From Defluviitalea raffinosedens (GTDB lineage: Bacteria > Bacillota > Clostridia > Lachnospirales > Defluviitaleaceae), in the NCBI RefSeq assembly GCF_016908775.1, contig NZ_JAFBEP010000013.1, positions 17,675-81,674 on the forward strand: a stretch of 64,000 bases of DNA, given 5' to 3'. The notes under the pieces are model-generated. The model made no database searches and was not told the origin of the DNA. It saw only the letters and a list, made by a program, of their open reading frames with translations. Both the position numbers and the translations under genes were made by a program. Position 1 is the stretch's first letter, and every line of letters starts with the position of its first letter. Positions 1 through 9,428 of the stretch are shown here, piece by piece.

Positions 1-308
1 AGGAGGGTATGTTTGATGTTATTATCTGTAATGCATCATTTCATCATTATACTAATCCGCGAGCAGTACTTGCTCAGATGAGGCGAGTTTTGAAAAATAA
101 CGGTGTATTGCTAATAGGTGACCCATGGATGCCGCAACCCTTAAGAGGATTAATGGATTATTTTACCAGATTTTCTAATGAAGGTGATTTCCATTATTAT
201 GGGAAAGAAGAAATGAGAAATCTTATGAATGAATGTAGTTTTCGATTAATAGATTCAAAAAAGACAGGAAAACATACCATATTGTTTAAGGCCATACCAA
301 TGCTTTAA
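1..308 (+). CDS. class I SAM-dependent methyltransferase, C-terminal part (5' end outside window)
   Basis: The reading frame is open to the first base of the window, so this is the 3' end of a longer gene. The ATG at 9 follows AGGAGG by only two bases and is probably internal. The visible residues FDVIICNASFHHY match the post-motif of Methyltransf_11-type enzymes (motif IV with an aromatic/His patch). The stretch MRRVLKNNGVLLIGDPW is the usual helix plus beta-5 strand (RVLKPGG-like). The substrate cannot be told from this piece. A strong hairpin terminator follows at once, so this is the last gene of its transcript. Confidence 0.75.
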   Translation, partial: EGMFDVIICNASFHHYTNPRAVLAQMRRVLKNNGVLLIGDPWMPQPLRGLMDYFTRFSNEGDFHYYGKEEMRNLMNECSFRLIDSKKTGKHTILFKAIPML

Positions 309-334
309 TACATGTATATACTGCTTATCCCAAG

Positions 335-374
335 CCCTCGTTACGATCTGTAGATCATAACGAGGGTATTTTTT
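335..374 (+). terminator. Rho-independent terminator after the methyltransferase gene
   Basis: A 14-bp stem (335-348 with 353-366, one G-U-type mismatch) with loop TGTA is followed by TATTTTTT. It also lies downstream of the opposing TetR gene, but the T-run is on the + strand. Confidence 0.9.
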
Positions 375-408
375 AAATATTTTAAATTCAAATTAAATTA
401 TAGAAAAA

Positions 409-984
409 TCATTGGATTACTTTAATCCCGGTCAAAATCATCTGTTCAGCCAGCATTGCCATATGTTCAGGAGATTCTTTAAGTCCTTTGTCCAGCCAGC
501 TTTGTAAAAGTCCGATGCATCCAGATACAATAAAAGAAGAAAAATACTCAAAATTCTGTGATTTTCCTGTATTAAATACTTCCATAAAATCATTCAGGCA
601 ACGATTTTTCACCAAATCTTTCAGTTGATTCAAGAATGCAACATCACCATTATTAACGATCAGTACTTTGCATATATCAGAGTTTTTGGCAACAACGCGA
701 AATAAATCGATCAGTATTGGCAGAGGTTTTCCGTTTAGAGATTTTGAGGGATGCTTGTCTAATACATTATGAAAATCATTTAACATTTCTGACTGGATCT
801 GTTCAACCATATCAAAAATATTTTTGTAATGTAAATAAAAAGTTCCTCGATTAATATCAACCCGTTCTGAGAGTTCTCTGACTGAAATGTCTTTTATACT
901 TTTTTCTTTTAGCAGTTCTGTTAATCCTTGACGGAGCTGCTTTTTTGTTTTGAGTACACGACGATCATTATTTTTTTTATCCAT
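409..984 (-). CDS. TetR/AcrR-family transcriptional regulator
   Basis: This is a 191-residue regulator. The N-terminal region (about residues 10-60) is a TetR helix-turn-helix, with the typical segment ISVRELSERVDINRGTFYLHY. The rest is a helical ligand/dimer domain, and the overall length is normal for the family. I chose the start at 984 because AGGAGA lies six bases upstream; an in-frame ATG at 1032 is possible but lies inside a palindromic operator. The gene is divergent from the MMPL exporter gene. The shared 218-bp gap holds a 14-bp palindrome and a related site, so repression of both itself and the exporter operon is the likely role. The inducer is unknown. Confidence 0.85.
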   Translation of the reverse strand: MDKKNNDRRVLKTKKQLRQGLTELLKEKSIKDISVRELSERVDINRGTFYLHYKNIFDMVEQIQSEMLNDFHNVLDKHPSKSLNGKPLPILIDLFRVVAKNSDICKVLIVNNGDVAFLNQLKDLVKNRCLNDFMEVFNTGKSQNFEYFSSFIVSGCIGLLQSWLDKGLKESPEHMAMLAEQMILTGIKVIQ

Positions 985-1019
985 GATGATTCTCCTTAAT
1001 GAACATTTTTTTAAAAAAT

Positions 1020-1033
1020 GTTGATTAATCAAC
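1020..1033. promoter_or_regulatory. 14-bp palindromic operator, probable TetR site
   Basis: GTTGATTAATCAAC is a perfect palindrome just upstream of the TetR start. A second, imperfect copy lies at 1092-1105. Confidence 0.65.
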
Positions 1034-1054
1034 TAATTTTGATAAATGTGATTA

Positions 1055-1083
1055 TTGTTCTTTGCTATATTTCATATTATAAT
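1055..1083 (+). promoter_or_regulatory. Sigma-A type promoter for the MMPL-GLUG operon
   Basis: TTGTTC (1055-1060), a 17-bp spacer and TATAAT (1078-1083). The predicted start point (about 1090) abuts the second operator-like site, so a bound repressor would block initiation. Confidence 0.7.
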
Positions 1084-1091
1084 AGACTGGT

Positions 1092-1105
1092 GTCAATTAA
1101 TCAAC
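1092..1105. promoter_or_regulatory. second operator-like site (imperfect copy of the palindrome)
   Basis: GTCAATTAATCAAC keeps the right half (ATTAATCAAC) of the 1020-1033 palindrome. It sits at the expected transcription start of the exporter operon. Confidence 0.5.
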
Positions 1106-1202
1106 AAAATTTCATTTTTAAGATTTTATGAAAGATATTGACGAAACTTTTTAAATCGAATGTATTTGATTATTTAATCTCATTAAAAGGAGATCTGATC
1201 TT

Positions 1203-3662
1203 ATGAGTAAAGCACAAGATACAAATTTTATGACTAAAGTGGCTACTGTTATTGTAGATAGGCGCAAGCTCTTTTTCTTTATATTTGCTGTACTGATTGT
1301 TTTTTCTGCTTTTTCTCGAAATTGGGTAAATGTTGAAAATAAACTGTCAGCTTATCTTGCTGAGGATTCTGAAACGAACATGGGTCTGAAAATTATGGAA
1401 GATGAATTTCTTACTTATGGGTCAGCAAAGGTCATGGTTGCAAATATTTCCTACGAACAGGCAGAAATGCTCGCTGGACGCATTGAAGGGATAGAGGGTG
1501 TTTCTGGTGTTGATTTTGATGAAAGTACGGATCACTATAAAGATGCTTCAGCCCTTTTTAATGTAACTTTTGCATATGATGAGAAAGATGATCGATGCCT
1601 TGAAGCATTGGAAATATTAAAAGAGGAACTCTCTGGATATGATCTTTACATAGATACTGAGTTGGGAAACCCTACGGCGAAAATTATTACCAGTGAAGTA
1701 AGTATCATTACTATATATGCAGCCATTATTGTTGTAAGTGCCTTGATTTTAACTTCCAGAACATATGCTGAAATACCTGTTTTGATTATGACTTTTTTGG
1801 CAGCAGCAATTATCAATATGGGTACAAACTTCTTCTTTGGGACGATTTCATTCGTATCAGATTCGGTTACGATTGTATTGCAACTTGCAATGTCCATAGA
1901 CTATGCGCTCATTTTTTGCCATCGATACCTGGAAGAGCATGAGCAATTGCCGGCGAGAGAGGCAGTTATTACGGCATTAAGCAAGGCTATTCCAGAAATT
2001 TCAGCAAGTAGTCTGACTACCATTGGTGGATTGCTGGCAATGACTTTTATGCAGTACAAGATTGGATTAGATATGGGTGTTGTACTTATAAAGGCTATTT
2101 TATTAAGTTTGTTGTCAGTATTTACGCTGATGCCGGGACTTTTGATGGTGTTCAGCAACCTGATAGACAAAACCAAACATAAGAATTTTGTTCCCAAAAT
2201 TTCTTTTGTAGGAGAGTTTGCTTATCGAACAAGAAAAATTATACCGCCCATTTTTCTTTTAGTACTGGTAGTAGCAATGTACTGGTCAGGAAAAGTTTCG
2301 TATGTTTATGGCTATTCGTTCTTAAAAACACCGAGGCTAAATGAACTACAGATTGCGGACTCGATGATTGAAGATACTTTTGGTTCTGAAAATCTCATTG
2401 CAATGTTAGTGCCTTCTGGTGATTATGAAGCTGAGGCTAAGTTGCTTAAGGAACTGGAAAGTTATGATGAGACTGATCGCACGATGGGGCTTGCAAATAT
2501 TGAGGCGATGGATGGTTACATGCTTACAGATAAACTGACACCCAGAGAATTTTCTGAGTTGATTGATTTGGATTATGAAATGGCTAAAGTTCTGTATGGG
2601 CTTTATGCAGTAAACGATGAAAATTATGCTAAAGTAGTCAGTGGTTTGGATTCATACAGTGTACCTTTGATTGACATGTTTATGTTTTTGTATGAACAGG
2701 TAGACGAGGGATATATAACAGTAGAGGATGATGTGCGGGAGGATTTGGAAGAAGCCTATGCACAGATGAACGATGCAAAACAGCAGCTGCAAGGGGAAAA
2801 TTTTAGTCGTATGCTGATCTATCTGAATCTTCCACAAGAAGGAAAAGATACGTTTGCATTCCTCGACACCATGCATCAAATTGCTGACAAATATTATGAT
2901 GGTGACATTTATTTGGTTGGTGAACCTACGAGTCAATACGATCTGTCTAAAGCATTTGTTCATGACAATACCTTAGTCAGTATTTTATCTGTTGTATTCG
3001 TTATTGTTGTTTTGCTTATGACTTTTACATCAGTGGGTATGCCCATACTCTTAATTATGGTTATTCAGGGAAGTATCTGGATTAATTTTTCATTCCCATT
3101 TTTGTCTAAAACCAATGTATTTTTTATGAGTTATCTGATTGCCAGCTCAATCCAGATGGGTACAAATATCGACTATGCTATTGTTATTTCCAGTCGATAT
3201 CAGGATCTGAAAAGTAAAATGCATCCACGAGATGCGATTATTGAAACCATGAATTTGGCATTTCCAACCTTGATTACTTCTGGAATGATTCTTGCAGTAG
3301 CCGGTATTCTGATTGGAAATATGACTTCGGAACCTGCGATCGTTGGTATTGGGCAAAGTATTGGCCGGGGTACGATCATATCTCTTATTCTGGTTATGTT
3401 TGTTTTACCACAAATTTTACTGCTGGGGGATAAAGTAATTGAAAAAACATCGTTCTCGATCAATACGCCTGTGCGCGCACAGAATGCCAGAGGAGTGGTA
3501 TATGTCAACGGACGTATTAATGGTAAAGTGTCAGGTACGATTACTGGTATTGTTCGTGGTATTATCCGAGGAGATGTGAGTGCTCTTGTTGAATCCGGAG
3601 AAATGAAACTGGTTGGTGAGGAATCCGAAGAGCAGGAGGTGGAAATATATGAAAAACTTTAA
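1203..3662 (+). CDS. MMPL/RND-superfamily membrane exporter with a repeat tail
   Basis: The 819-residue protein has the duplicated RND plan: one transmembrane helix near residue 25, an outside loop, a bundle of five helices (about 165-320), a seventh helix near 345, a second outside domain (about 370-590) and a second bundle (about 590-745). The matching segments LQLAMSIDYALIFCHRY and IQMGTNIDYAIVISSRY carry the Asp-Tyr pair typical of MMPL proton relays. The start has AAAGGAG nine bases upstream. The tail (about 767-793) is six tandem x-G-x-(I/V) units, which is unusual for the family. The stop overlaps the next start by 14 bases, so the surface protein is translationally coupled and probably its partner. 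The exported substrate is unknown. Confidence 0.88.
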   Translation: MSKAQDTNFMTKVATVIVDRRKLFFFIFAVLIVFSAFSRNWVNVENKLSAYLAEDSETNMGLKIMEDEFLTYGSAKVMVANISYEQAEMLAGRIEGIEGVSGVDFDESTDHYKDASALFNVTFAYDEKDDRCLEALEILKEELSGYDLYIDTELGNPTAKIITSEVSIITIYAAIIVVSALILTSRTYAEIPVLIMTFLAAAIINMGTNFFFGTISFVSDSVTIVLQLAMSIDYALIFCHRYLEEHEQLPAREAVITALSKAIPEISASSLTTIGGLLAMTFMQYKIGLDMGVVLIKAILLSLLSVFTLMPGLLMVFSNLIDKTKHKNFVPKISFVGEFAYRTRKIIPPIFLLVLVVAMYWSGKVSYVYGYSFLKTPRLNELQIADSMIEDTFGSENLIAMLVPSGDYEAEAKLLKELESYDETDRTMGLANIEAMDGYMLTDKLTPREFSELIDLDYEMAKVLYGLYAVNDENYAKVVSGLDSYSVPLIDMFMFLYEQVDEGYITVEDDVREDLEEAYAQMNDAKQQLQGENFSRMLIYLNLPQEGKDTFAFLDTMHQIADKYYDGDIYLVGEPTSQYDLSKAFVHDNTLVSILSVVFVIVVLLMTFTSVGMPILLIMVIQGSIWINFSFPFLSKTNVFFMSYLIASSIQMGTNIDYAIVISSRYQDLKSKMHPRDAIIETMNLAFPTLITSGMILAVAGILIGNMTSEPAIVGIGQSIGRGTIISLILVMFVLPQILLLGDKVIEKTSFSINTPVRAQNARGVVYVNGRINGKVSGTITGIVRGIIRGDVSALVESGEMKLVGEESEEQEVEIYEKL

Positions 3663-6600
3663 AGTCAGAATAGTTTCAATGCTGATGATCATGGTTCTTT
3701 GCATGAATATTGCATTACCAAATGCTGCTTTGGCAGATGAGTATTCAAATACAATCTATATCCGTTCTGCGGAAGATTTGATTGCTTTGGCTAAAAAGTC
3801 TTCTTTTGATACTTGGTCTCGGGGGAAAACAGTTATTTTGACCAATGATATTGATCTTTCCGGTATAGAGTTTACACCCATACCTACTTTTGGAGGAATC
3901 TTTGACGGTCAGGGGTATACGATTCGCGGACTTTCTCTGACAGATTATAATTCTCCTCAAGGATTGTTCCGTTATATTCAAGAAGGAGCCTTAGTCAAAA
4001 ATCTGACCGTTAAAGGCACTGTAACTCCTGAAGGAGAGAAAATTACTGTTGGAGGAGTGGCTGGAAGCAACAGTGGAATAATCCTAAATTGCAATTTTAT
4101 TGGGAGAATCAGAGGTGATAAGTATGTAGGAGGTATCGCTGGTATTAATGAAGCTAAGGGGCTCATTTCAAATAGCTTTGTACAGGGTGTTATATATGGT
4201 GAGCACTACGTGGGTGGTATTGCAGGAGAAAATCTTGGGAAAATTCTGCTCAGTAATAATAAAGCACATATAAATACCATTGTGACAGAACATTCGTTAG
4301 ATCTTGAAGATATTCAAAGTATTGATATAGGTCATTTTATTTCTTTTTCCACAGAGGATGTTGCAGATGTAATGGATGTGGGGGGGATTGCTGGTATTTC
4401 CAGCGGTATTATTCAAAGCTGTTCAAATGATGGTACAGTTGGTTATCAGCACGTAGGATATAATATTGGTGGCATTGTTGGAAGACAATCCGGATACTTA
4501 AATGGATGCAGCAATAGAGGTATTGTTTATGGGCGAAAGGATGTAGGGGGCATTGCCGGGCAGATAGAACCTTATACTACCTGGCAACTTTCAGAGAATT
4601 CATTAAAGAAACTGCGTAAGGAATTGAATACGTTACAATCAATGATCAATACTGCGATCAATGATGGCAATTACTATTCCTCAGAAATTTCTGCAAAACT
4701 TTCAAGAGCCAGGAGCTATGCAACGGATTTAAGGAATGCCAGCGACTCTCTGTCAGATCAAACCACTTCATTGCTGAATGACAGTATTGGCAGCATAAAT
4801 GATGTCAGCGCCCGAATTACGGAAACACTGAAAGATACGGAACCTATTATGGATTTGACTTCAACTTCAGTAAATGATATGGCTAAGGCAATTGGAGAGT
4901 ATAAAACTGCTTTGAGAAAATTGGAGAAGACAGCTGATCATGTAGATAAAGGCATGGATACGCTTTATCCTGCGCTTGATAAGATGGAAGATGCACTGGA
5001 GGATACAGATGATGCCGTTAATAAGCTAGCAGATGCTTTAAACTCTTTGGTATCAAGCCTTGGTGACAGCGATGCTGTGGAGGATGCATTAACCGATATC
5101 CAGGCAGGAATATCTGATCTTATTGCTGCGATTAAAAAAATTCGTGATGTGGGAAATAATTTTATTAGTATTGCAGATACCTTGGAAAAATCTAAAGAGT
5201 GGCAGGAGAATGCTCCTATTATCCGAGATGGGGCTAAGGAGCTGGTGGCTGCGACGAGTAAAATGGCAGAAGCTCTTCAGGAAATGAGTAATGCATTAAT
5301 TCGGCCAAAGGATAATTTTGATGAGAAAGAGTTGCTAGATGCATTAACTGCCTTGGAAATTGCAGTAGCAAATTTTGAAACAGCAGCTAAGTTGTCAATC
5401 TCAGGATTCTCTAAATTGTCTTCCGGGCTTGAAAAATTTATAGAAGCTTATAAGGATAATGACGAAATGCAGCAGGCATGGCGAAATATTGAAGAAGGAT
5501 TAAAGAAGGTTGAGCAAGCTCTGGTAGAAAACTCAGATATTAATTACACAGATGCTTTAAATGGTTTAAAAATGATAAGAGATAGTTTGGACGTTTTAAA
5601 GCAAAATACTGACAGTACAGAAATTTTGAATGGGGTTAAAGAGATATCCCAGGGCATACAGGCTCTTGAGAGTACAATGAAAGACCTTCAAAAGCTCAAA
5701 ATTGATGTCGATTCAGAAGGTTTTAAGAAGAACTTGACTGATTTTGTGGTTGCTACTCGCAATGCCAGAAATGCTTTATTGAAAATCAATACGGCACTTA
5801 AGAATTTACTTCAATCAGATGAACTTAAAAAACTTGGAGAAGCTTTTATTACAAATCTCAAGCAAATATCTGATGAAGTTTCCAAAGCAATAGACGCATT
5901 AGGAAAAATCAATGATGAGGCAGAAAAATTATTGCGGGAGATTGATTTTAAGGATATGAATGAAGGTATAAAAGATTTAAAGTCAGCCTCCCGTGACTTA
6001 AGCAGAGCTATTACTTCTATGAAGAAAGCTGTTTCATATTTAAGTGATGCATGGCCTTATTTTGAAGATGCCTCTGATTTAGTGCAAAAAGCCATTTCCT
6101 CCGCTAACAAAGCCACAGGAACATTAAAAAGTTCATTGGATGTTTTGGCAGATGCAGTTAGTGATATAGGTGATTTAGTCTCCGACCTTGCGGCGAAACC
6201 TAAAATAACTTTTCAGCAATTAGACAGCAAATATATAGAAACCAAGGATGAGATTTTTACAGCACTTGGTAATATTTCGGATTCATTAACCAGTTTAAAT
6301 GATACGCTTGTTGATACATCTGATACACTGCTTGCACATATGCGAGCCATTTCAGATCAGATGTTTGTTGTCTTTAATGTGCTGGTGGGTATTGTCGAAG
6401 ATGTTTCAGATGCCAGTGCGGATCCTGATGATCACATGGAAGATATTTCAACACAGAATACTGATTCAGATATGGGTGGAAAGGTGGCCGATAGCATTAA
6501 CTATGGAATGATAGAGGGAGATATTAATGTTGGAGGAATTTCTGGGGCTATGGCCATTGAGTATGATTTTGATCTGGAAGATGACCATAATTTGACAGAG

Positions 6601-7728
6601 AAAATGTCTGGGGACTCCAAATTTTTACTTCGAGCTATTATATCTGACTGTGAAAATTATGGTAAGATTGCCTCTAAAAAGAATCATGCGGGCGGTATTG
6701 TTGGTTTGATGGATTTCGGATACGTGGTGCAATCTGTAGATAATGGCAGAATTAGCAGTATGAATGGTGATTATGTGGGCGGTATAGCAGGCAAGTCTGG
6801 CGGAGTCATTCGTAAGAGTTATGCAAAAAGTTCCTTATCAGGTTCTAGATATGTTGGAGGCATTGTAGGTTATGGTACTGACCTTTTTGATTGTTATTCA
6901 TTGATTCAGGTGGAAGATGCACATGAATATGTGGGAGCTATTGCCGGAAATGCAGAGGGCATGGTGCAAAGAAATGGTTTTGTACATGCTGAATTAGCAG
7001 GGATCAACGGAATAAGTTATGCAGGAAAAGCAGAACCGATTTCTTACGAGGAATTGCTATCAGTAGAAGGGTTGCCTGCAAATTTTAGAAGCTTTCGTCT
7101 TACTTTTATAAGTGATGGCAACAAAGTGGCTGTTGTACCTTTTAAATATGGAGAGACGATTTCGAAAGACAAAATTCCAGTTGTTCCGCCAAAAGAAGGA
7201 TATTACGGCGAATGGAATATGAAAGATTTCACAAATCTGACTTTTGATGCGACTGTTGAAGCAGTTTACATACAATATATTACGACCTTGGCAAGCAATC
7301 AAACTCGGGATGGTGGCCCATCTGTAATTTTGGTAGATGGTCTGTTCACAGCGAATTCATCTTTAACTATTACAGAATCAGAAGAAGCAAATTCATTTAA
7401 AGGAGAGAAAGTTTTGGAAGGATGGACCGTAGCTGTAACGGATGATGGGCAGACATCGCATACTATTCGTTATCTGGCACCTAATAGACAGACTTCCGGA
7501 ATGAATATCTATCTTTTAAAAGACGGTGTCTGGGAAAAAATTGAGTATACTACAAGAGGAAAATATATTCTCTTTAATATGGAGGGGACAGAAGCAACTT
7601 TCATTGTCACTTCATCAACCCACATTGCATGGATCATCTTATTAGTTATTTTATCGCTTGTGTTAATCATTGCTGTTTTTTGGTGGATACGCAGAAGACG
7701 GAATGTAAATCCTTGTGTTACACATTAA
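3649..7728 (+). CDS. giant surface protein: signal peptide, GLUG repeats, long coiled coil, C-terminal membrane anchor
   Basis: The product has 1359 residues. I chose ATG 3649 because AGGAGGTGG precedes it and it begins a clean signal peptide ending near ALADE. Residues about 35-310 are GLUG-like repeats (VGGIAG and GGIVGRQSG signatures), expected to form a right-handed beta-helix. Residues about 315-930 are an Ala/Leu/Asp-rich helical coiled coil. GLUG repeats resume at about 945-1120. A beta-rich module follows, then one transmembrane helix (about 1323-1346) and the basic stop-transfer IRRRRN. This is a wall-spanning, membrane-anchored protein. The helical insert recalls YhgE/Pip-type extracytoplasmic stalks, but I cannot prove homology. 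Co-translation with the MMPL exporter suggests a periplasm-like conduit or adaptor role, which is inference. Confidence 0.8.
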   Translation: MKNFKVRIVSMLMIMVLCMNIALPNAALADEYSNTIYIRSAEDLIALAKKSSFDTWSRGKTVILTNDIDLSGIEFTPIPTFGGIFDGQGYTIRGLSLTDYNSPQGLFRYIQEGALVKNLTVKGTVTPEGEKITVGGVAGSNSGIILNCNFIGRIRGDKYVGGIAGINEAKGLISNSFVQGVIYGEHYVGGIAGENLGKILLSNNKAHINTIVTEHSLDLEDIQSIDIGHFISFSTEDVADVMDVGGIAGISSGIIQSCSNDGTVGYQHVGYNIGGIVGRQSGYLNGCSNRGIVYGRKDVGGIAGQIEPYTTWQLSENSLKKLRKELNTLQSMINTAINDGNYYSSEISAKLSRARSYATDLRNASDSLSDQTTSLLNDSIGSINDVSARITETLKDTEPIMDLTSTSVNDMAKAIGEYKTALRKLEKTADHVDKGMDTLYPALDKMEDALEDTDDAVNKLADALNSLVSSLGDSDAVEDALTDIQAGISDLIAAIKKIRDVGNNFISIADTLEKSKEWQENAPIIRDGAKELVAATSKMAEALQEMSNALIRPKDNFDEKELLDALTALEIAVANFETAAKLSISGFSKLSSGLEKFIEAYKDNDEMQQAWRNIEEGLKKVEQALVENSDINYTDALNGLKMIRDSLDVLKQNTDSTEILNGVKEISQGIQALESTMKDLQKLKIDVDSEGFKKNLTDFVVATRNARNALLKINTALKNLLQSDELKKLGEAFITNLKQISDEVSKAIDALGKINDEAEKLLREIDFKDMNEGIKDLKSASRDLSRAITSMKKAVSYLSDAWPYFEDASDLVQKAISSANKATGTLKSSLDVLADAVSDIGDLVSDLAAKPKITFQQLDSKYIETKDEIFTALGNISDSLTSLNDTLVDTSDTLLAHMRAISDQMFVVFNVLVGIVEDVSDASADPDDHMEDISTQNTDSDMGGKVADSINYGMIEGDINVGGISGAMAIEYDFDLEDDHNLTEKMSGDSKFLLRAIISDCENYGKIASKKNHAGGIVGLMDFGYVVQSVDNGRISSMNGDYVGGIAGKSGGVIRKSYAKSSLSGSRYVGGIVGYGTDLFDCYSLIQVEDAHEYVGAIAGNAEGMVQRNGFVHAELAGINGISYAGKAEPISYEELLSVEGLPANFRSFRLTFISDGNKVAVVPFKYGETISKDKIPVVPPKEGYYGEWNMKDFTNLTFDATVEAVYIQYITTLASNQTRDGGPSVILVDGLFTANSSLTITESEEANSFKGEKVLEGWTVAVTDDGQTSHTIRYLAPNRQTSGMNIYLLKDGVWEKIEYTTRGKYILFNMEGTEATFIVTSSTHIAWIILLVILSLVLIIAVFWWIRRRRNVNPCVTH

Positions 7729-7862
7729 ATGAATTTACAACAATTTTAGAATATTAAATATTTATTCAATCTTGCGAAATGTCGTTAAATGATTTACACT
7801 GTAGTAAGTGGGTTTATGAAGAAAACCATAACTGCAGATTAATTTTAATTTGAGGTGACATA

Positions 7863-9035
7863 ATGGCTATACTGCTTTTAATCATTATTTATATTTCATA
7901 TATTGGTTTGGGTATTCCTGATTCGCTTTTTGGAGCGGCATGGCCTGTTATTTATCGGGAATTCAATCTTCCTGTATCAGCATCTTCCATTGTTTCAATG
8001 CTTATTTATGCTGGCACAATCATCTCGAGTTTTATGGGTGCAAGAATGATTGCAAAACTTGGAACTGCAAAAGTTGGTTCTTTAAGTACTATATTAACAG
8101 CTGTGGCATTATTTGCTTTTTCGAAGTCGACAGGTCTTGCAACCTTTTGTTTTTGGGCAATACCCCTTGGCATAGGAGCAGGAGCCATAGATGTTGCGAT
8201 GAATAATTATGTTGCTTTGCATTATAACAATATGCAGATGAATTTTCTGCATTGCTTTTACGGAGTAGGAGTCTCTCTGAGTCCTTATCTTATGTCATTT
8301 GCCCTTTCAGACAATTCCGACTGGCGCAGAGGATATACAACTATGTTTATTTTACAGGCAGTCATTGCTTTGATTATGACACTGTCAATTCCTCTGTGGA
8401 GAAAGGTAAAATTTGACGATACTACAGAGGAAACCACGCAAAAACTGCTATCAGTTAAGCAAATAGTCATGATGCCAGCTGTTCGTTCTCATGTAGAAGT
8501 CATGATGTTCTCTTGTGGAATTGAATCCACCTGTCTCATATGGGGAGCAACATTTCTCGCAGATGGAAAGGGTTTCGAGCCGGACAGAGCAGCTGCACTT
8601 GTTACGCTGTATTTTGTTGGAGTTACATTGGGCAGATTTGCATCGGGGCTACTTGCATCAAAACTCAGACCTGATATCCTTATTTATGGGGGGCAAGCTA
8701 TTACCGGACTTGCGATTATTCTGATGTTTATTACAGCAAACCCATATTTTGCTGTTGTGGGACTATTTACAGTTGGTTTTGGCAACGGAAGTTTATTTCC
8801 GAATATGACACATTTGACACCATTGAATTTCGGAAAAGAATTGTCGCAGTCAATCATTGGATTTCAAATGGGAATGTGTTATATGGCAATCATGCTGGTT
8901 CCACCCGTTTTCAGTCTGATTGCACAGTTTGTCGGTGCTAAAATGTTCCCTGTCTATATGTTTATTTTATATTTGTCTATGATGTTTTCAACTGGATTGC
9001 TGAGAAAACGCTTAAAACATAGTCCGACTTGTTAA
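7863..9035 (+). CDS. MFS transporter
   Basis: The 390-residue protein has about 12 hydrophobic segments. The first half holds GLGIPDSLFGAAWP and a loop-2/3 motif (GARMIAKLGTAKVG) with the small-residue-rich pattern of the major facilitator superfamily. GAGAIDVAMNNYVALHY and HCFYGVGVSLSPYL resemble the FucP/YfkF-like sugar or drug MFS group. GAGGTG lies just upstream of the ATG. It is separated from the GLUG gene by 134 bases with no clear terminator, so it could belong to the same transcript. The substrate is not predictable. Confidence 0.85.
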   Translation: MAILLLIIIYISYIGLGIPDSLFGAAWPVIYREFNLPVSASSIVSMLIYAGTIISSFMGARMIAKLGTAKVGSLSTILTAVALFAFSKSTGLATFCFWAIPLGIGAGAIDVAMNNYVALHYNNMQMNFLHCFYGVGVSLSPYLMSFALSDNSDWRRGYTTMFILQAVIALIMTLSIPLWRKVKFDDTTEETTQKLLSVKQIVMMPAVRSHVEVMMFSCGIESTCLIWGATFLADGKGFEPDRAAALVTLYFVGVTLGRFASGLLASKLRPDILIYGGQAITGLAIILMFITANPYFAVVGLFTVGFGNGSLFPNMTHLTPLNFGKELSQSIIGFQMGMCYMAIMLVPPVFSLIAQFVGAKMFPVYMFILYLSMMFSTGLLRKRLKHSPTC

Positions 9036-9123
9036 AAAGCAGTCCAGATATTTAATTCAGTTTGTGTTGATTAAAAGTATTGAATTGTTAGAATGCGAAG
9101 CGATGGAATAATTTTTCGTCAAG

Positions 9124-9170
9124 TAAACCCCAGATATGTATCTGAAGAAACATATCTGGGGTTTATTTAT
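9124..9170 (+). terminator. hairpin terminator 1 after the MFS gene
   Basis: A perfect 16-bp stem (9124-9139 with 9150-9165) with a 10-base loop is followed by a weak T-rich tail (TTTAT). Its sequence is closely related to the hairpin at 9286-9334. Confidence 0.75.
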
Positions 9171-9285
9171 GGGGTATTTCCTTTCTGAGTATGTAGAGTA
9201 TAGGAAATATAATTCACTCACGATGAGGATATAGAATTATAGTTATGCAACATTCATAGAAATTGAATAAGTCATTTTTTCAATA

Positions 9286-9334
9286 TAAACCCTAGATATG
9301 TATTTGCCAAGTCATATCTGGGATTTATTTTTGG
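9286..9334 (+). terminator. hairpin terminator 2, a diverged copy of the first
   Basis: The arms 9286-9300 and 9313-9327 pair with one mismatch and one G-U. TTTATTTTT follows. The sequence repeats the hairpin 160 bases upstream (CAGATATG/CATATCTG core), so the two arose by duplication. Confidence 0.6.
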
Positions 9335-9393
9335 ATAAATCATTTCATACATAAGGAGTGTAAAAAAATTTTTTTGTTTTATGGGTAATTAGT

Positions 9394-9422
9394 TTGACAT
9401 GACATAATCAATTTGATATACT
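9394..9422 (+). promoter_or_regulatory. promoter of chemosensory cluster 1
   Basis: TTGACA (9394-9399), a 17-bp spacer and TATACT (9417-9422). The same boxes and spacing, within TTTGACAT and TTTGATATACTTAC, precede cluster 2 at 22433-22461. Confidence 0.85.
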
Positions 9423-9428
9423 TACGAC

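Noticed and set aside
1..308. complete small gene starting at ATG 9
   Set aside because: The frame stays open to base 1 and the residues fit the middle of a methyltransferase domain, so a truncated longer gene is more likely.
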